The notes below the pieces were generated by a model, which saw only the letters and a list, made by a program, of their open reading frames with translations, had not been told where the DNA came from and did no database searches. From Chryseobacterium sp. MEBOG06 (lineage in GTDB: Bacteria > Bacteroidota > Bacteroidia > Flavobacteriales > Weeksellaceae), in contig NZ_CP084580.1 of assembly GCF_021869765.1 (NCBI RefSeq), positions 5,208,001 through 5,272,000 on the forward strand: a stretch of DNA of 64,000 bases. Reading direction: 5' to 3'. Positions 17,766-27,157 of this stretch are shown here, piece by piece. The translations under genes and the position numbers were made by a program. How positions within the stretch are numbered: position 1 is the first letter of the stretch; each line of letters starts with the position of its first letter.

Positions 17766-17825
17766 AATAGGTCTGTTTTTATTTAACTTTAATTCCCAAA
17801 ATCTGACAACCAAAATTAAAACTCA

Positions 17826-18569
17826 ATGATCAAAACTGTCATTATAGAAGACGAAAAACCAGCTTCAAGGAAATTAGAAAGAATGCTGAGTAATTTTCCT
17901 GAAATTGAAGTCGTTACAAAAATAGAATCAGTGGAAGAAGGGGTAGCCTGGTTTTCTGAAAACGAACACCCGCAGCTGATCTTTTCTGATATTGTTTTAG
18001 GAGACGGACTGTCTTTCGATATCTTTGAAAAAGTACCTACCAAAGGCTTTATCATCTATACTACGGCTTTTGATCAGTATACCCTTAAGGCTTTTAAACT
18101 AAACAGTATTGATTATCTATTAAAACCTATTCTGGAAGAAGATCTTTCCGGTGCTGTTGAAAAGTTTAAATCATTCATTCCTGCAAATGACACCGTAAAT
18201 TCTCAGGATATAAAACAGCTTATAAAAAAAGAAAAATCAACCCTTTCCAGAGTTTTGGTGAAAATAGGATATAATCTGAAAATCATACAGACTCAGGAAA
18301 TAAGCTGCTTCTTCAGTGAAAATAAAATCGTATATCTTCAGACAGAAGACCGCAGCTATCCATCAGATTTTACATTGGACGAACTGGAAGAAGTACTGGA
18401 CAATAAAAAGTTTTTCCGTGTCAACAGACAGGTTATTATCAGCTCAGACTACATTAAAAACATTCATACATCGCCTTATTATAAAGTGGATATGGAGTTT
18501 CAGCCCCAGGAAGAAATTACGGTAAGCAGAGACCGTGTCAAGGATTTTAAAGATTGGCTGGTAAGCTGA
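17826..18569 (+). CDS. LytTR family response regulator
   Basis: 247 residues. The receiver domain (1-120) has the acidic pocket IIEDEK, phosphoacceptor Asp55 in FSDIVLGDG, TTAFDQY and the Lys in DYLLKPI. The C-terminal LytTR DNA-binding domain (about 140-245) shows RVLVKIGYNLKIIQ, YLQTEDRSY, FFRVNRQVIIS and ITVSRDRVKDFKDWL. It is the likely partner of the LytS-type kinase at 14672 and the likely binder of the three tandem box sites at 11.4, 14.6 and 17.05 kb, including the one before its own operon, which implies autoregulation. Confidence 0.93.
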   Translation: MIKTVIIEDEKPASRKLERMLSNFPEIEVVTKIESVEEGVAWFSENEHPQLIFSDIVLGDGLSFDIFEKVPTKGFIIYTTAFDQYTLKAFKLNSIDYLLKPILEEDLSGAVEKFKSFIPANDTVNSQDIKQLIKKEKSTLSRVLVKIGYNLKIIQTQEISCFFSENKIVYLQTEDRSYPSDFTLDELEEVLDNKKFFRVNRQVIISSDYIKNIHTSPYYKVDMEFQPQEEITVSRDRVKDFKDWLVS

Positions 18570-18579
18570 TCAAAAACTG

Positions 18580-18636
18580 AAAATAAAGGTATTAAGGAAA
18601 GTCATTGCTTTTAGGCTCAAAATACCTTTATTTTGC
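18580..18636 (+). terminator. Hairpin after the LytTR gene
   Basis: AAAATAAAGGTATT (18580-18593) is exactly complementary to AATACCTTTATTTT (18621-18634), with a 27-base loop. Placed 11 bases after the regulator's stop, it probably ends the operon; the long loop makes it an unusual terminator. Confidence 0.55.
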
Positions 18637-18741
18637 TGTATATACCTTTCATACCAACTTACAAAAACAAATGCCATGGATCTTATTTTATTGTTTTTCA
18701 AACTATTCCTTGCGTTCTTTTACCGCTGAAATGAGAATGGT

Positions 18742-19968
18742 TTACTGATTATAAAAATCACCTGCTGATTTTACAAACTGATAGAAGGCTTCGGTCACCT
18801 CCTTTTTATTTTTATGAGTTAAAGGAAAAGGAACCATATGTGAATATTCATAAGGGAAATCTTTGATCTCAACCTCTACCTCAATGTCACGGTATCCTCC
18901 GGTTAACGTATTTAAAGCTTCAATGGGAGGCGCTACAGAGTCTTTTTCAAGAACATATACCTTTATCTGAGACTGAATCTCGCGGATTCTGTCTTCTCTT
19001 TCCTTTTGAAAATAATTATAGCGCAGCATCTTTTTGAACCAGCTTTCATGCGGATGCTGATCATCATTCTGATAATGTCTTAAACGGGGATCAGATTTAA
19101 AATCCGAACTTAGTAATTCGGTGAAAACAGACTGCATTCTAACCGTAGACTGAGTGTCCATGATATATTTTGAGATCGGAAACATCCGGTCAATGGTCAT
19201 TCCTCCACAAAAACAGAATACCTTGGATGATGTGAAAAAGTGGTACGGGTCAGCCATTTTGATAATCATTGAAAGGAATGATCCTATGGAATACCCGAAT
19301 AAATCCAGACTTGCATCGGTAGAAATACCTTTTATATGATTATTTTTAATGTCTTTTACCACCTCAATGATATCCGAATAAGTTTGCAGCCCGGACCAGA
19401 ATATTCTCTGAGGATGGGCCTCCAGCCTTGCGCTTATCGCAGCATTGATATAAGAGTAATTGGTGTTTTCCGGATATTTTAATTTTCTGGAATTTACCAC
19501 TTCCATCATTTGATGGCGGTCTGCCCATACAGGAGCAGCGCGGTCCATATGAAAAGCGATAGGGAACAGAATGACCGCTTTGTGGGTTCTTTGAGCCAAT
19601 TCATAAGCCCACGGCAGATATTTATCCCATTTCTTTTCATTGAGGCCATGGAAGAACAGAATACATCCGCTGGCCACTTCTACATCTGCTCTCTTAAGAA
19701 TATGATACTCAAATTTTTTATTGCATTCAATATCAAAATCCCGGATGTCTATAGAAGGCTGACTATAAAAAAGATAAGCATTTTCATTGATGTTCAGAGG
19801 CTGCTGATGCTGTGTACAATTCATATTTTCAGATCCATAAAGCAGATTACAAGCTTTGGATTCAAAAGGAAGAGATTGAATCGTTAGATTCAGCTCCTTG
19901 ATTTCCACAACGCCTTTTCCGGAGTCAAAATGACCTTTCAAAACTTCATACAATTCATAATATTCCAT
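18742..19968 (-). CDS. Alpha/beta-hydrolase-fold protein (DUF6051-like)
   Basis: 408 residues without signal peptide. A central segment has alpha/beta-hydrolase marks: ILFFHGLNEKKWDKYLPWAYELA (strand and oxyanion loop, about 103-125), the nucleophile elbow LFGYSIGSF (about 223-231) and a late acidic stretch VYVLEKDSVAPPIEAL with EYSHMVPFPLTHKNKK, which could give the Asp and His of a triad. I recall similar Bacteroidota proteins under DUF6051 but that name is from memory. The substrate is unknown. It is transcribed towards the LytTR operon, alone. Confidence 0.7.
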   Translation of the reverse strand: MEYYELYEVLKGHFDSGKGVVEIKELNLTIQSLPFESKACNLLYGSENMNCTQHQQPLNINENAYLFYSQPSIDIRDFDIECNKKFEYHILKRADVEVASGCILFFHGLNEKKWDKYLPWAYELAQRTHKAVILFPIAFHMDRAAPVWADRHQMMEVVNSRKLKYPENTNYSYINAAISARLEAHPQRIFWSGLQTYSDIIEVVKDIKNNHIKGISTDASLDLFGYSIGSFLSMIIKMADPYHFFTSSKVFCFCGGMTIDRMFPISKYIMDTQSTVRMQSVFTELLSSDFKSDPRLRHYQNDDQHPHESWFKKMLRYNYFQKEREDRIREIQSQIKVYVLEKDSVAPPIEALNTLTGGYRDIEVEVEIKDFPYEYSHMVPFPLTHKNKKEVTEAFYQFVKSAGDFYNQ

Positions 19969-20126
19969 AGTGAGACTATTGAGGGTTCACTTTTATGAAC
20001 ATTTAAATTATACAATTATTGCGGTAATACATTGATTTTAAATATTTAAATGTATTCTAGGCATAAGAGAAAAATTAATCCCGAAACGTTTATGCTCCGG
20101 GATGGATATGGTAAATAGATATCTTC

Positions 20127-20327
20127 CTATTCGTTTTTCATTTTTTTTGTCTCATATTTTCTTATCATAGCCGAAGTAAATATGACAAGAGCAATGCAAA
20201 GTAAAAGTTCTGACTTTTCAGGGTGATACACTGCCTGATAGATATTATAACCTAAAAGCATTGATACGATACAGATCAAAACATTGTTTGCTGCTGTATA
20301 TTGATTGTTGGAAGAAGTTGTTTTCAT
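20127..20327 (-). CDS. Small two-helix membrane protein
   Basis: 66 residues: polar N-terminus (MKTTSSNNQYTAANN), a first helix NVLICIVSMLLGYNIYQAVY, a short PEKSE turn, a second helix LLLCIALVIFTSAMI and a basic tail (RKYETKKMKNE). Positive-inside charges put both ends in the cytoplasm. No family recognised. The ATG start with an AT-rich upstream region and good charge distribution make a real gene likely. Confidence 0.6.
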   Translation of the reverse strand: MKTTSSNNQYTAANNVLICIVSMLLGYNIYQAVYHPEKSELLLCIALVIFTSAMIRKYETKKMKNE

Positions 20328-20415
20328 ACTACTGGTTTTATTATTATTTACTCAGTAAGTATGACAATTTGAAATACGTTACAGAAAATTTTCAAAAAAT
20401 AATTTATTCATCCAA

Positions 20416-21315
20416 CTATTTGTAATCAATTCTGTTAGATTCAGTATCTTCAAGCTGTTTTAATATAGACGGTGGTATTTCATCGCTGTCAACAGGAAAA
20501 CTGATGGAGTCTGAAACAAAGGTTTTCCGGTCTGCTTTCTGGTAGATTTCAAATAAAGCAATCGGCTCCTGATTGAAACTTATGCAAGTGCTGATAAAGT
20601 GAAGCTCATGAAGCTTGTAATCCGGATTTTTAAGCTTTTCCTTACTATCTTTTATTCTTGAAATAAAATGCCTCTGCCGGATAAAGGTATTGCTGTTCAT
20701 AATGATAAATACATAATCTGAATAGGCTGTCACCTTACCGAAATATTTGTGATGGTCACCACCGCTTCTTTCTATAAAATATTCACCGGTAGTTTCAGAT
20801 TTGTAGATCTCCATCGCCGAGCGCCAGATTCTGTCTTCTTTAGCTTGTAAAGGATTTTCGGGAAGATTTCTGTTATAGGAATACCAGAAGCCGGTTAAAC
20901 GGTCCAGAAGAGCCGTATTCATGGCCGTGTTATTCATATCAATTCTAAGATCATTAAAATTGAAAGACTCCGTATTCGAATTGATAAAATCTATATAATT
21001 GGAATACCCCAATACTTTTACAATCTGGCTTAATTTTGCGAGATTAGGCCTGCTTAGAACTGCATTTTCATTCTGGCTGAACTTTTTTAACTTGTTAATG
21101 ATCAGATGTTCATACAGATAATTGGTCCCCAGAAGATCCGGGTCTTTATTGATACCCTTTTCTGAATGATCATTTGCAATAAGCTCGTTCAGTTCCGCGC
21201 AGATGTAGGACCATTCAGTCTTTGTAACATCCTCCCAATGGTTTTTCTTTAAAAAATGGCGTCCTAAAAAATTCATTAGCTTCTCAAGATGCAGAATATC
21301 TTCTTTTTTCATCAC
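20416..21315 (-). CDS. Hypothetical cytoplasmic protein
   Basis: 299 residues, no signal peptide or membrane helix. The N-terminal 120 residues are helical and resemble the unlabelled N-regions of flavobacterial signalling proteins (YLYEHLIINKLKKFSQNENAVLSRPNLAKLSQIVKVLGYSNYIDFIN: a 'register' of a small helical domain followed by a linker). The C-terminal half is predicted beta-rich (GFWYSYNRN ... KYFGKVTAYSDYVFIIMNS). I do not recognise the family. The start could be either of two adjacent ATG codons at 21315 and 21312. Confidence 0.65.
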   Translation of the reverse strand: MMKKEDILHLEKLMNFLGRHFLKKNHWEDVTKTEWSYICAELNELIANDHSEKGINKDPDLLGTNYLYEHLIINKLKKFSQNENAVLSRPNLAKLSQIVKVLGYSNYIDFINSNTESFNFNDLRIDMNNTAMNTALLDRLTGFWYSYNRNLPENPLQAKEDRIWRSAMEIYKSETTGEYFIERSGGDHHKYFGKVTAYSDYVFIIMNSNTFIRQRHFISRIKDSKEKLKNPDYKLHELHFISTCISFNQEPIALFEIYQKADRKTFVSDSISFPVDSDEIPPSILKQLEDTESNRIDYK

Positions 21316-21425
21316 TATACTTTATAAGACTAATTTAAGATTTTTATCCATCCAAAAAAGATGGAGAGAAGACTTTTATATTTTAAAATCAAAAGATATT
21401 TGAGTAGAAAATAAAAGTTAATACA

Positions 21426-22145
21426 ATGGAAACAAAACTCATATTACAAGATGAATTCCTCTGGGAAAGGATCCAGGGGTTTTCCTTAGACGCTTCTGAT
21501 GCTGATTTTCCTTTTTCAAAAAAACTGGCAAAAGACGAAAACTGGAGCCTTGATTTTGCTAATAGAGCCATAGAAGAGTACAAGAAGTTTGTATACCTCT
21601 GCTGTATTCTTCCTCATGGCGCTTCCCCCAGCAAAGTAGTAGATAAAGTATGGCATATGCATTTGATCTACACGCAGAATTACTGGGAAGAATTCTGTCC
21701 GAATATTTTAAAACGCACCTTACATCATCATCCTTCAAAAGGGGGAGACCATGAAGAGCGCAAACATATGAATTGGTTTTCAGGAACATTAAAGAGCTAT
21801 CGTGAAATTTTCCACTGCGAAGCTCCTCTGGAAATCTGGTCCGGATATGAAAAAGATAAAAAAACAAACAATTGGTGGAAAAAACTCCGATTGATTCCTC
21901 TGTTCACCGTGTTTCTAATGCTATCCTCGTGTTTGGGTGAGATGATAAGCACCTCTATTTCGATATTCTTATCCATTATAGGCATTTTCTCTTTCGGGTT
22001 GTTGGTCTCTGCTATAAGTAATAATAGTGGACAGAATAAGAAAGACGACGGAGCGAGCTGTGGAGGAAGCAGCTGCAGCGGCGGGGGTAGTTGCGGCGGG
22101 GGATGTGGAGGCGGCTGTGGAGGATGCGGAGGTTGTGGTGGTTAA
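21426..22145 (+). CDS. Membrane protein with glycine-rich-domain-like N-domain and Cys/Gly tail
   Basis: 239 residues. The N-terminal domain contains VDKVWHMHLIYTQNYWEEFC (about 74-93), the WHxH-type motif of the GRDP-like/DUF1399 family. Two hydrophobic helices follow (about 156-172 and 175-197). The last 40 residues are almost only Gly, Cys and Ser with repeated CGG and CGGG units. Such tails could bind metal or form disulfides. The tail's low-complexity DNA (22060-22145) also opens a second reading frame, which I reject. The next gene begins 14 bases later. Confidence 0.78.
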   Translation: METKLILQDEFLWERIQGFSLDASDADFPFSKKLAKDENWSLDFANRAIEEYKKFVYLCCILPHGASPSKVVDKVWHMHLIYTQNYWEEFCPNILKRTLHHHPSKGGDHEERKHMNWFSGTLKSYREIFHCEAPLEIWSGYEKDKKTNNWWKKLRLIPLFTVFLMLSSCLGEMISTSISIFLSIIGIFSFGLLVSAISNNSGQNKKDDGASCGGSSCSGGGSCGGGCGGGCGGCGGCGG

Positions 22146-22158
22146 AAAAAATAAAACT

Positions 22159-22509
22159 ATGAAAAAGATAATTATTCATTCAGTTCCGGTTGTGATAAGC
22201 TTTTTAGAACTTGCTGCAACTTCGCATACATTCAATCCTGTAATTTTAAGGGCCCCTGAGTTTCTCAAGTTTTATTTACTTCTGGTATTCGGATTTTATG
22301 CTTCTGTTTTGGCTTTAAAATCATTTAAAGAAACGGTTTCAAAAACCACACTTTCCTTTATGATTCTTATTTTCCTTTTGGGATTAATAAAACTGGTAAG
22401 AGGAGTACTGCTGGGAAAACCTGTAGGATTTTTGATCATGATATTGATAGCGGAAGGCTTTGCAGAAGTGTTGCTTATTAAATACTATTTAAAGAAAAAC
22501 ATAAAGTAA
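22159..22509 (+). CDS. Small integral membrane protein
   Basis: 116 residues from the ATG at 22159, with four hydrophobic helices (about 6-20, 34-52, 62-82, 88-108) and a basic C-terminus KYYLKKNIK. An upstream in-frame start at 22027 would add an alanine-rich segment translated from the Gly/Cys tail of the preceding gene, so I reject it. It is spaced 14 bases from that gene and probably cotranscribed. No family recognised. Confidence 0.7.
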   Translation: MKKIIIHSVPVVISFLELAATSHTFNPVILRAPEFLKFYLLLVFGFYASVLALKSFKETVSKTTLSFMILIFLLGLIKLVRGVLLGKPVGFLIMILIAEGFAEVLLIKYYLKKNIK

Positions 22510-22523
22510 TAAACCCATAAAAA

Positions 22524-22552
22524 ACAAACCCGAAACAAAACTGTTCCGGGCT
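22524..22552 (+). terminator. Possible terminator after the membrane protein pair
   Basis: CCCGAAACA / TGTTCCGGG with one mismatch and loop AAAC; the T-tract behind it is poor. It sits between convergent genes. Confidence 0.35.
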
Positions 22553-22631
22553 TATATCGATTGTTAATATTTAATTTTTTAATAATTCAGATGCTGATCT
22601 CTTATTCTGAGATCCTAACCTGATATAGTAT

Positions 22632-23819
22632 TTACGAAATCACTCCGCTGCCGATAAGTTCGTCTTCAATATACCATGAAGCAAACTGTCCTTCAGCAAT
22701 AGCAGACTGAGGCTCATTAAATTCAATATAAAAAGCATTTTCAAACTGATAGATCGTTGCCTCCTGCAAAGACTGTCTGTATCTGAATCTTGACATTACT
22801 TTCATAGATTCTCCATTTTGAAGTCTCAGGTCTTCACGTACCCAGTGTAGTTCAGAATTATCAATTTTTAAAGCTTTTTTGTAAAGACCCGGGAAATGGC
22901 TTCCTTCTCCTACAAAGAGAATATTGTTTTCCATATCTCTGGAGACAATAAAACAGCTTTCTTTATGACCGCCTATTCCAAGACCTCTGCTTTGTCCGAT
23001 GGTGAAAAATTGAGCTCCCTGATGTTTTCCAATCACCTTACCGTCAGCTTTTTTATAATTGATCTTTCTTGATAAAAATTCAAGTTCTTCTTCTTTAGAT
23101 GAAAACTCTTTCTTTTCTTCTGAAAATAATGGTGAATCTTTGAAAATCTCTACAATTTCTCCTTCATTAGGTTTCAGCTGCTGCTGCAGGAATTGTGGAA
23201 GGCTTACTTTACCGATAAAACATAATCCCTGAGAATCCTTTTTATCAGCCGTTACCAGACCGATTTCTTTTGCAATTTCTCTTACCTGAGGCTTTGTAAG
23301 CTCTCCGATAGGGAATAAAGATTTTGACAGCTGATCCTGGCTCAATTGACATAGGAAGTAAGACTGATCTTTATTGTTGTCCTTTCCTGCTAAAAGATGG
23401 AAAATTTCTTTTCCATTTTCATCAATGGTTGAGTCAACCCTTGCATAATGTCCTGTTGCCACTTTATCAGCCCCCAAAGACATAGCCGTTTTCATAAAAA
23501 CGTCAAATTTTACCTCTCTGTTGCATAAAACATCAGGATTCGGAGTTCTTCCTTTCTGATATTCATCGAACATATAATCAACGATTCTTTCCTTGTAAAG
23601 CTCGCTCATGTCAATCACCTGAAACGGGATCCCCAGCTTTTGGGCCACCATCAGAGCGTCATTACTATCTTCGATCCATGGACATTCATCCTCTAATGTT
23701 ACCGAAGCATCATTCCAGTTTCTCATAAATAATGCCACAACTTCATGACCTTGCTGTTGCAATAAATGTGCTGTAACACTGGAATCTACACCTCCTGAGA
23801 GGCCTACTACTATTTTCAT
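22632..23819 (-). CDS. mnmA: tRNA-specific 2-thiouridylase MnmA
   Basis: Adds sulfur to U34 of tRNA-Lys, Glu and Gln with ATP and a persulfide donor. The PP-loop SGGVDSS is at residues 8-14. The catalytic pair is visible as Cys99 (VLCNREVKFD) and Cys200 (SQGLCFIG), matching Cys102 and Cys199 of E. coli. The central domain (GKHQGAQFFTIGQSRGLGIGG) and C-terminal beta barrel (ALQEATI-type RYRQSLQEATIYQ) follow. 395 residues is slightly long because of a Lys/Glu-rich insertion (KDSPLFSEEKKEFSSKEEELEF). The intergenic region carries a TATTTTTG -7-like box on this strand at 23870-23877. Confidence 0.95.
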   Translation of the reverse strand: MKIVVGLSGGVDSSVTAHLLQQQGHEVVALFMRNWNDASVTLEDECPWIEDSNDALMVAQKLGIPFQVIDMSELYKERIVDYMFDEYQKGRTPNPDVLCNREVKFDVFMKTAMSLGADKVATGHYARVDSTIDENGKEIFHLLAGKDNNKDQSYFLCQLSQDQLSKSLFPIGELTKPQVREIAKEIGLVTADKKDSQGLCFIGKVSLPQFLQQQLKPNEGEIVEIFKDSPLFSEEKKEFSSKEEELEFLSRKINYKKADGKVIGKHQGAQFFTIGQSRGLGIGGHKESCFIVSRDMENNILFVGEGSHFPGLYKKALKIDNSELHWVREDLRLQNGESMKVMSRFRYRQSLQEATIYQFENAFYIEFNEPQSAIAEGQFASWYIEDELIGSGVIS

Positions 23820-23869
23820 TGTATTTCAATTTTACGAAACTCTTAACGGGAGTTCTTAGTTTGATGCAA

Positions 23870-23877
23870 CAAAAATA
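23870..23877 (-). promoter_or_regulatory. Possible -7 box for mnmA
   Basis: Reads TATTTTTG on the minus strand, fitting TAnnTTTG, 50 bases before the mnmA ATG. I see no good -33 element, so confidence is low. Confidence 0.3.
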
Positions 23878-24008
23878 CAACTAAATAAATTCGTAAAAAA
23901 ACCATAATTTTAAACATTGATAAAAACGATATTATCATAATCACCATCACATTACACCAATAGCACGTGGTGAAAGCATAGAATATTATGAAAATAAAAT
24001 ATCTATAT

Positions 24009-24536
24009 ATGAAAAAAATTATTATTTCCCTGATGTTAATGGCTTCAGGATCAGTATTTTCTCAGGTTTCTGTAGGCACTGCAGCGCAGGATAACAACAG
24101 ATGGACTTTCGGGGGAGGAATAGGTCTGGGATTTGGAAGCAACAGTTCATTTTACCTGCAGGCTTCTCCAAGAGTAGGTTATAGACTTACCGATGACCTT
24201 GAAGGGGGAGTGGTGGGAAGTGTGTCATGGCAGACTTCAGATTTTTACAGGTCCACCATGTTTGGAGTTGGCCCGTTTTTAAACTATTATTTTGCAAGAT
24301 CTTTCTATCTGGGAGCTAATATGCAGCATTATTTTATCGATTATAAAGATAAATACTACGATTATAAATACAATAGAGAAGAAACAGCATTGTATCTTGG
24401 CGGTGGATATATGCAGCGAATCGGCAATCATTCTTTTATGCAGCTGGGGCTGATGTATAATGTACTTTGGAAGCAGAATTCAAGTGTGTTTTCAAATGGA
24501 TTGGTCCCTAATATCGGTTTTGTGGTGGGACTTTAA
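24009..24536 (+). CDS. Outer membrane beta-barrel protein (small, exported)
   Basis: 175 residues from the ATG at 24009 (a start 21 bases earlier is also possible). Signal peptide MKKIIISLMLMASGSVFSQ. The mature part alternates hydrophobic and polar residues with glycine-rich turns and ends LVPNIGFVVGL, as in eight-stranded outer-membrane barrels (GGGIGLGFGSNSSFYLQASPRVGYRLTDDLEGGVVG). Function unknown; similar proteins are annotated as outer membrane beta-barrel or porin-like proteins. Convergent with clpC through a shared terminator. Confidence 0.8.
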   Translation: MKKIIISLMLMASGSVFSQVSVGTAAQDNNRWTFGGGIGLGFGSNSSFYLQASPRVGYRLTDDLEGGVVGSVSWQTSDFYRSTMFGVGPFLNYYFARSFYLGANMQHYFIDYKDKYYDYKYNREETALYLGGGYMQRIGNHSFMQLGLMYNVLWKQNSSVFSNGLVPNIGFVVGL

Positions 24537-24570
24537 TTTTTCCTGAAATTGATTTTTAAATTACAAATAA

Positions 24571-24600
24571 AAGCACCGCAAGTTTTAGCTGCGGTGCTTC
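24571..24600. terminator. Bidirectional terminator between the beta-barrel gene and clpC
   Basis: Perfect 10-bp stem AAGCACCGCA / TGCGGTGCTT with a 9-base loop, flanked by A/T-rich tails on both sides. It lies between convergent stops. Confidence 0.85.
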
Positions 24601-24625
24601 TGTTATTATTAAATTATTTCTTGTA

Positions 24626-27157
24626 CTACGATTGGGACTTTTCGGTCGTTTTTTTCGTTTTTTGAGATTTTCCGACTAGTCCGTCTTTTGCCTCATTCAC
24701 CTCGAGAACTACAGTTTCTCCTTCATTCAGTTGCTTATTTACAAGCATTTCTGCCAATAAGTCCTCAATGTATTTCTGGATAGCTCGTTTCAATGGTCTT
24801 GCTCCAAAATCTTTATCCCATCCTTTTTCAGAAATAAAGTCTTTTGCCTCTTCAGTCAGTTCAACTTTATATCCTAATTTTTCAAGTCTGCCATAAAGTT
24901 TGTTCAGTTCAATATCAATAATTTTCTTGATATCATCCTGTACAAGAGAGTTAAAGATCACAATATCATCAATTCTGTTTAAGAATTCCGGAGCAAATGC
25001 TTTTTTAAGTGCATTTTCAATCGTGCTTCTCGCTCTTGAATCTGAAGTTGTCTTTTTAGCTGAAGTTCCAAATCCTACACCGTCTCCGAAATCTTTAAGA
25101 TCTCTTGTTCCGATATTGGATGTAAGAATGATAATTGTATTTCTAAAATCAATCTTTCTTCCTAAACTGTCAGTAACGTGGCCTTCATCAAGAATCTGTA
25201 ACAGAATATTGAATACATCCGGGTGAGCTTTTTCAATCTCATCTAAAAGAACCACAGCATAAGGTTTTCTTCTTACAGCCTCGGTAAGCTGACCACCTTC
25301 TTCATATCCTACATATCCCGGAGGCGCACCTACTAATCTTGAAACCGCAAATTTTTCCATGTATTCACTCATGTCAATACGGATCAGAGATTCATCAGAT
25401 TCAAACAGTTCTCTTGCCATTACTTTGGCCAGCTCAGTCTTACCAACACCAGTTGTTCCAAGGAAGATAAATGTACCGATAGGGCGGTTAGGATCTTTTA
25501 GACCAGCTCTGTTTCTTTGAATTGCCTTAACAACTTTCTTCACAGCATCTGCCTGTCCGATCACTTTCCCGTTCAGTTTCTCATCCATCTGAGCTAGTTT
25601 ATCAAGCTCATTTTTGCCAACTTTGGTTACAGGAACACCACTCATCATAGAAACCACTTCCGCTACATTTTCTTCAGTTACGGTTTCTTTTTTCTCTTTT
25701 GCATCCTTATCCCATTTGTCCTGAGCAGAGTTCAGCTCCATCTGAAGACGCTCCTCTTCATCTTTAAGCTTTCTTGCTTCAAGATAATCCTGGGCTTTTA
25801 CAGCTTTTTGTTTCAGTTCTTTGATCTCTTCGATTTTCTTTTCAAAATCAATGATCTCAGTAGGAACCTTCATGTTTTTAATATAAACTCTTGAACCCGC
25901 TTCATCCATCGCATCAATTGCTTTGTCTGGTAAAAAACGGTCAGTAATATATCTCGATGTCAAATTGACACACGCTAAGATCGCCTCAGGAGTATAAACC
26001 ACATTGTGATGTTCTTCATACTTATCCTTGATCTGATTAAGGATCTGAATGGTTTCATCTATAGAAGTAGGTTCCACCATTACTTTCTGGAATCTTCTTT
26101 CCAGAGCGCCATCCTTTTCAATATACTGACGGTATTCATCCAGAGTGGTAGCTCCGATGCATTGAATTTCTCCTCTTGCTAAAGCAGGTTTGAACATATT
26201 GGAAGCATCTAAACTTCCCGTAGAACTTCCTGCTCCTACAATAGTGTGAAGCTCATCTATAAATAAGATGACATCTCTGTTTTTCTCCAGTTCAGTCATA
26301 ATGGCCTTCATTCTTTCTTCGAACTGACCACGGTATTTGGTTCCTGCTACTAAACTGGCAAGATCCAGTGTGATCACTCGTTTTCCGTAAAGAACTCTTG
26401 AAACCTTTTTCTGTTGAATTCTTAATGCAAGCCCTTCAGCGATCGCAGATTTACCAACTCCGGGCTCCCCAATAAGAAGCGGATTGTTTTTCTTTCTACG
26501 TGATAAGATCTGAGAAACTCTCTCGATTTCTTTTTCACGTCCGATCACAGGATCCAGTTTTCCATCTCTAGCCAAAGAAGTAAGGTCTCTACCAAAGTTA
26601 TCCAAAGTAGGTGTTTTACTTTTCGCAGAACCTAAGTTTCCGGTAGGCTTTCTCATTTGCTCAAATTCCTCTCTCTCATCATCATCATCGTAAGCACTCA
26701 TTTGTGGTGACTGCCCGGAGTTTTTGAGCATGGTCTGGTATTCTCTTGAAACTCCTTCATAGTCGATATCGTAAGCTCCCAGAATATTTGAAGTAGGGTC
26801 CTCATATTTATAAAGAATGCCTAAAAGCAGGTGAACGGTATTAATTTCATTGCTTTTATATTGACGACATTCTAACTCCGCACGTTTAATGGCATGATCA
26901 GCCATCTTGGTGAAAGAAATATTGGTAACCTCCTCAGAAATGGGATTAAGACTTGCTGTATTTAAAGTTTCAATTTTTCTTCTGATTTGTGTTAAATCCG
27001 CATTAAGGTTTTGAAGGATTTCTTTTGCAGAGTTTTCCGTTTTTATAATACCTAAAAGTAGATGTTCTGTATTAAGAAATTCACTTTTCAGCCTCTTAGC
27101 TTCGCTTTTGCTTTGTTTGAACACTTGGCTCAAACCTTGTGAAAACTTATAATCCAT
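24626..27157 (-). CDS. clpC: ATP-dependent Clp protease ATP-binding subunit ClpC
   Basis: AAA+ unfoldase that feeds substrates to ClpP. The order is: N-domain with two Clp repeats (1-145), AAA1 with Walker A GEPGVGKS (230-237) and DELHTIVGAGS, a middle coiled coil with UVR-like FEKKIEEIKELKQKAVKAQDYLEARKLKDEEERLQMEL, and AAA2 with GTTGVGKTELAK and LLDEIEKAHPDVFN. The middle domain and size (843 residues) fit ClpC rather than ClpB. A typical C-terminal Lys/Thr/Ser tail follows. I chose the ATG at 27157 (MDYKFSQGLSQVFKQ); another ATG is four codons upstream. Single gene. Confidence 0.95.
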   Translation of the reverse strand: MDYKFSQGLSQVFKQSKSEAKRLKSEFLNTEHLLLGIIKTENSAKEILQNLNADLTQIRRKIETLNTASLNPISEEVTNISFTKMADHAIKRAELECRQYKSNEINTVHLLLGILYKYEDPTSNILGAYDIDYEGVSREYQTMLKNSGQSPQMSAYDDDDEREEFEQMRKPTGNLGSAKSKTPTLDNFGRDLTSLARDGKLDPVIGREKEIERVSQILSRRKKNNPLLIGEPGVGKSAIAEGLALRIQQKKVSRVLYGKRVITLDLASLVAGTKYRGQFEERMKAIMTELEKNRDVILFIDELHTIVGAGSSTGSLDASNMFKPALARGEIQCIGATTLDEYRQYIEKDGALERRFQKVMVEPTSIDETIQILNQIKDKYEEHHNVVYTPEAILACVNLTSRYITDRFLPDKAIDAMDEAGSRVYIKNMKVPTEIIDFEKKIEEIKELKQKAVKAQDYLEARKLKDEEERLQMELNSAQDKWDKDAKEKKETVTEENVAEVVSMMSGVPVTKVGKNELDKLAQMDEKLNGKVIGQADAVKKVVKAIQRNRAGLKDPNRPIGTFIFLGTTGVGKTELAKVMARELFESDESLIRIDMSEYMEKFAVSRLVGAPPGYVGYEEGGQLTEAVRRKPYAVVLLDEIEKAHPDVFNILLQILDEGHVTDSLGRKIDFRNTIIILTSNIGTRDLKDFGDGVGFGTSAKKTTSDSRARSTIENALKKAFAPEFLNRIDDIVIFNSLVQDDIKKIIDIELNKLYGRLEKLGYKVELTEEAKDFISEKGWDKDFGARPLKRAIQKYIEDLLAEMLVNKQLNEGETVVLEVNEAKDGLVGKSQKTKKTTEKSQS

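Noticed and set aside
18676..18729. 17-residue hydrophobic frame (MDLILLFFK...)
   Set aside because: Too short and AT-rich; a chance hydrophobic frame cannot be excluded.
6701..21380. Shared 13-mer GAGAGAAGACTTT near 6.7 kb and 21.36 kb
   Set aside because: In an AT-rich 64-kb window repeated 13-mers are expected by chance, and the flanks diverge.
22027..22158. Alanine-rich N-terminal extension before the small membrane protein
   Set aside because: It is the Gly/Cys tail of the preceding gene read in another frame; the ATG at 22159 gives a normal membrane protein.
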